This document shows positions 12,865 to 14,503 of a stretch of 14,503 nt of DNA, piece after piece; positions within the stretch are counted from its first letter, which is position 1, and each line of letters starts with the position of its first letter. The stretch is from Treponema sp. UBA4319. Its GTDB lineage: Bacteria > Spirochaetota > Spirochaetia > Treponematales > Treponemataceae. The stretch lies in NCBI GenBank assembly GCA_002393865.1, contig DGUD01000005.1, positions 1-14,503 on the forward strand, given 5' to 3'. Below the pieces are notes generated by a model. It searched no databases. It was given only the letters and a program-made list of their open reading frames with translations, and was not told the DNA's origin. Both the position numbers and the translations under genes were made by a program.

Positions 12865-13995
12865 TTAGCTCCTGAATTGCTTTATGGTCGTACAGATGTA
12901 GGCGATGTCGTCCTCTGAAAGGGAGGATGCGCTCGGCAGGTAAAAGCCGTTCTCCGAGAGCCAGTCTGTCACCGGGTACGCCCCGTTGCAGTCGCAGCCG
13001 TAAGCGCGCAGGGATTTCTGCTGTGCCATGCTCCGGAACAGCAGGCGGGTATCTATGCCGTTCGCCTTGAGCTGTGCGGTAAGCTCGTCCCGCGTGTGCC
13101 CGTATGCGGCAGGATCGATGACGATGGTGTTCATCCAGTGCACGTTCAGGCTGTTCTCTTCGTCTTTCTGAAAGATGATGCCGGGGCAGTTTGCGAGGTA
13201 CTTCTTGTAGAGCTCCGCGTTCCTGCGGCGCATCGCACGGTACTCGTCCGCCTTTTCTGTCTGCGCGAGACCGATAGCCGCGTGCAGGTTGCTCATGCGG
13301 TAGTTGAAGCCGATGTCGTCGTGCAGGTAGGTGCGGGGACCGTCCGGCGGAAAACAGACGTTCTTGTAATAGCGGCAGAGGTGGTCGTAGGTGTCGTCGT
13401 TGGTGATGCACATGCCGCCTTCCCCGGTCGTGATATTCTTGTTGGCAAAGAAGCTGAACGCCGCGATGTCGGAGAAGCTGCCGGCTTTTTTCCCCCGGTA
13501 CTCGGCTCCGTGGGCTTCCGCTGCGTCCTCTATGACAAAGAGATTGTGCACTTTTGCGATGACTGCGACGGCATCCATGTTGCACGGGTTCCCGAATATG
13601 TGCACGGGGATGATGGCCTTTGTCCGCGGCGTGATTTTTTCCTCGATTTTGGCGACGTCGATGTTCCACGTGTCCTTGTCGGCGTCCACAAAAACCGGCA
13701 TGGCGCCCGTGTAGCAGACAGCAAATGCGGTGGAAATCATCGTGAAAGACGGAATGATGACCTCGTCCCCTTTCCCGATGCCAAGCGCCACAAGCGCAAG
13801 ATGCAGGGCGACCGTCCCGTTGCAGACGGCAATGCCGTGCTTTGTGCCGCAGTAAGCGGCAAATGCTTCCTCGAACTGCCTGACGTATGTCCCTGAGGAA
13901 GAAATCCAGCCGTCCTGCACTGCCTGCGTCACATATTTTATCTCATTGCCGCCAAGCGTCGGCGTGCATACGGGTATGAAATCCCTTTTCTCCAT
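12865..13995 (-). CDS. DegT/DnrJ/EryC1/StrS aminotransferase (nucleotide-sugar, perosamine-synthase-like)
   Basis: A 376-residue PLP-dependent fold-type I enzyme that aminates a keto-sugar nucleotide. The cofactor site is clear: NGTVALHLAL (59-68), EDAAEAHGA (156-164) with D157 for the PLP ring nitrogen, and SFFANKNITTGEGG (181-194) with Schiff-base lysine K186. The combination EDAAEAHGA and FSFFANKNITTGEGGM is close to that of GDP-perosamine synthases, so GDP-4-keto-6-deoxymannose is a possible substrate; other 4-aminotransferases of the family cannot be ruled out. The SD is AAAGGA, about 9 nt before the ATG. It is preceded by the cupin gene (29-bp gap) and followed by a glycosyltransferase (3-bp gap), consistent with making an amino sugar and adding it to a polysaccharide. 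Confidence 0.92.
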   Translation of the reverse strand: MEKRDFIPVCTPTLGGNEIKYVTQAVQDGWISSSGTYVRQFEEAFAAYCGTKHGIAVCNGTVALHLALVALGIGKGDEVIIPSFTMISTAFAVCYTGAMPVFVDADKDTWNIDVAKIEEKITPRTKAIIPVHIFGNPCNMDAVAVIAKVHNLFVIEDAAEAHGAEYRGKKAGSFSDIAAFSFFANKNITTGEGGMCITNDDTYDHLCRYYKNVCFPPDGPRTYLHDDIGFNYRMSNLHAAIGLAQTEKADEYRAMRRRNAELYKKYLANCPGIIFQKDEENSLNVHWMNTIVIDPAAYGHTRDELTAQLKANGIDTRLLFRSMAQQKSLRAYGCDCNGAYPVTDWLSENGFYLPSASSLSEDDIAYICTTIKQFRS

Positions 13996-14024
13996 AATCG
14001 TTGTTCCTTTGCAGCGAGTCCTGC

Positions 14025-14441
14025 TCAGTCAAATGTATGGGGCTCAAAACGAGTCTTATCGTTTTCGCCTGCATAAGGCCCCTGCTTTATCTCGAACATC
14101 TCTGTCTCTTCGATGCATTCAAAGCCATGCCCGCCGGAGGCGAGCAGAATGACATCCCCGGTGCGCACAATTGCGGACTCAAGGTATTCCTTATCGTCAG
14201 AGTAGAAGTCGCAGCGCATTTTTCCGCGCTTGATGACCAGCACTTCTTTTGTGTACAGCACCTCCCGTTTTACTTCGTTGTGTATATGGGGAAGAATGAC
14301 GTGCCCGGCAGGATGGTGCATGTAGGCGAGCTGCTGCGAGAAATCGTCAGGGGTAAAAAAATGGATGCCCTGCTCGTTGAAATCGTTGCGTACGATGATG
14401 GCGAGTATCTGCCCGCCGTCTGTTCTTATGGTGTCAATCAT
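14025..14441 (-). CDS. Small cupin-domain protein of a polysaccharide cluster
   Basis: A 138-residue single-domain cupin. Metal-ligand candidates are in LPHIHNEVKRE (50-60; the HxH plus a Glu further on), and the second cupin motif is around GDVILLASGGHGFE. Proteins of this type often sit in lipopolysaccharide and capsule clusters beside sugar aminotransferases. Some relatives (FdtA, WxcM) are sugar 3,4-ketoisomerases, while others have no known activity; I cannot assign a reaction. Start at 14441 is supported by the SD GGAAG (14448-14452). It is the first complete gene of a run with the aminotransferase and glycosyltransferase. If it is an isomerase, it would act on the keto-sugar before amination. 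Confidence 0.75.
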   Translation of the reverse strand: MIDTIRTDGGQILAIIVRNDFNEQGIHFFTPDDFSQQLAYMHHPAGHVILPHIHNEVKREVLYTKEVLVIKRGKMRCDFYSDDKEYLESAIVRTGDVILLASGGHGFECIEETEMFEIKQGPYAGENDKTRFEPHTFD

Positions 14442-14458
14442 GGTAAACTTCCGTCAGT

Positions 14459-14503
14459 CTAACATAAAAACCGCGTTGCTTCAATATCGGGGCAGCTCAG
14501 TCC
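14459..14503 (-). CDS. Possible 3' end of an upstream gene cut by the window edge
   Basis: On the minus strand only one frame is open from the window edge, reading GLSCPDIEATRFLC then TAG at 14461-14459. It ends 17 bp before the cupin start, a spacing like the other gaps in this gene run. Fourteen codons are too few to identify a product; the stretch could instead be noncoding. Confidence 0.25.
   Translation of the reverse strand, partial: GLSCPDIEATRFLC

Noticed and set aside
1..14503. CRISPR array, tRNA, rRNA, transposase or phage genes
   Set aside because: None seen by reading both strands; the repeats present have wrong spacing or number for CRISPR, and no transposase or integrase motif appears in any frame.

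Overview
The window looks like a chromosomal piece of a fairly GC-rich spirochaete, most likely Treponema-like. This is inference from gene content and style: an orphan PTS Enzyme I, a long-chain acyl-CoA ligase with a membrane-seeking stretch, a Der/MerR/Rsm22-like run and a GH43 enzyme. No rRNA or other marker is present to prove it. Promoters resemble sigma-70 type, with TATACT, TATTAT and TATAAT -10 boxes at 17-bp spacing.

Layout. Bases 1-269 hold a very long hairpin, a 9-bp inverted repeat around a promoter, and the start of a small XRE-AbrB-type regulator (270-692) with no Shine-Dalgarno (SD) sequence. A terminator-like hairpin and a cytoplasmic GH43 glycosidase (890-2344) follow. Bases 2345-3034 carry no convincing protein gene but are rich in signals: a strong hairpin after the glycosidase, three 22-bp-phased direct repeats, a promoter with two copies of GTTAGTNNNNGCTAAC, a short transcript ending in an intrinsic terminator with an anti-SD-like loop (candidate small RNA), and a second promoter with a long structured leader for a long-chain acyl-CoA ligase (3035-4966).

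From 4979 onward every gene is on the minus strand. Group 1, in transcription order, is ptsI (9998-8295), der (8224-6707), a MerR-type regulator (6707-6315) and an Rsm22/METTL17-like protein (6346-4979), with coupled or overlapping ends downstream of der. It pairs PTS Enzyme I with ribosome-assembly functions. Group 2 is a YchJ/SEC-C protein (11436-10933) overlapping rlmB (10940-10155). Group 3, truncated by the window edge, is a cupin protein (14441-14025), a DegT/DnrJ-type sugar aminotransferase (13995-12865) and a GT4-type glycosyltransferase (12861-11671). It looks like part of a surface-polysaccharide cluster making and transferring an amino sugar.

Most interesting signals: (a) the candidate operator-controlled small RNA at about 2508-2623; (b) the XRE regulator and ptsI both place ATG exactly 7 nt after a well-spaced -10 box and have no SD, which predicts leaderless mRNAs; (c) a perfect inverted repeat flanking the -35 box of the XRE gene; (d) a repeat family based on CGCATTTTTGT shared by the two ends of the window; (e) a NKTE instead of NKxD guanine-recognition motif in the first GTPase domain of Der.
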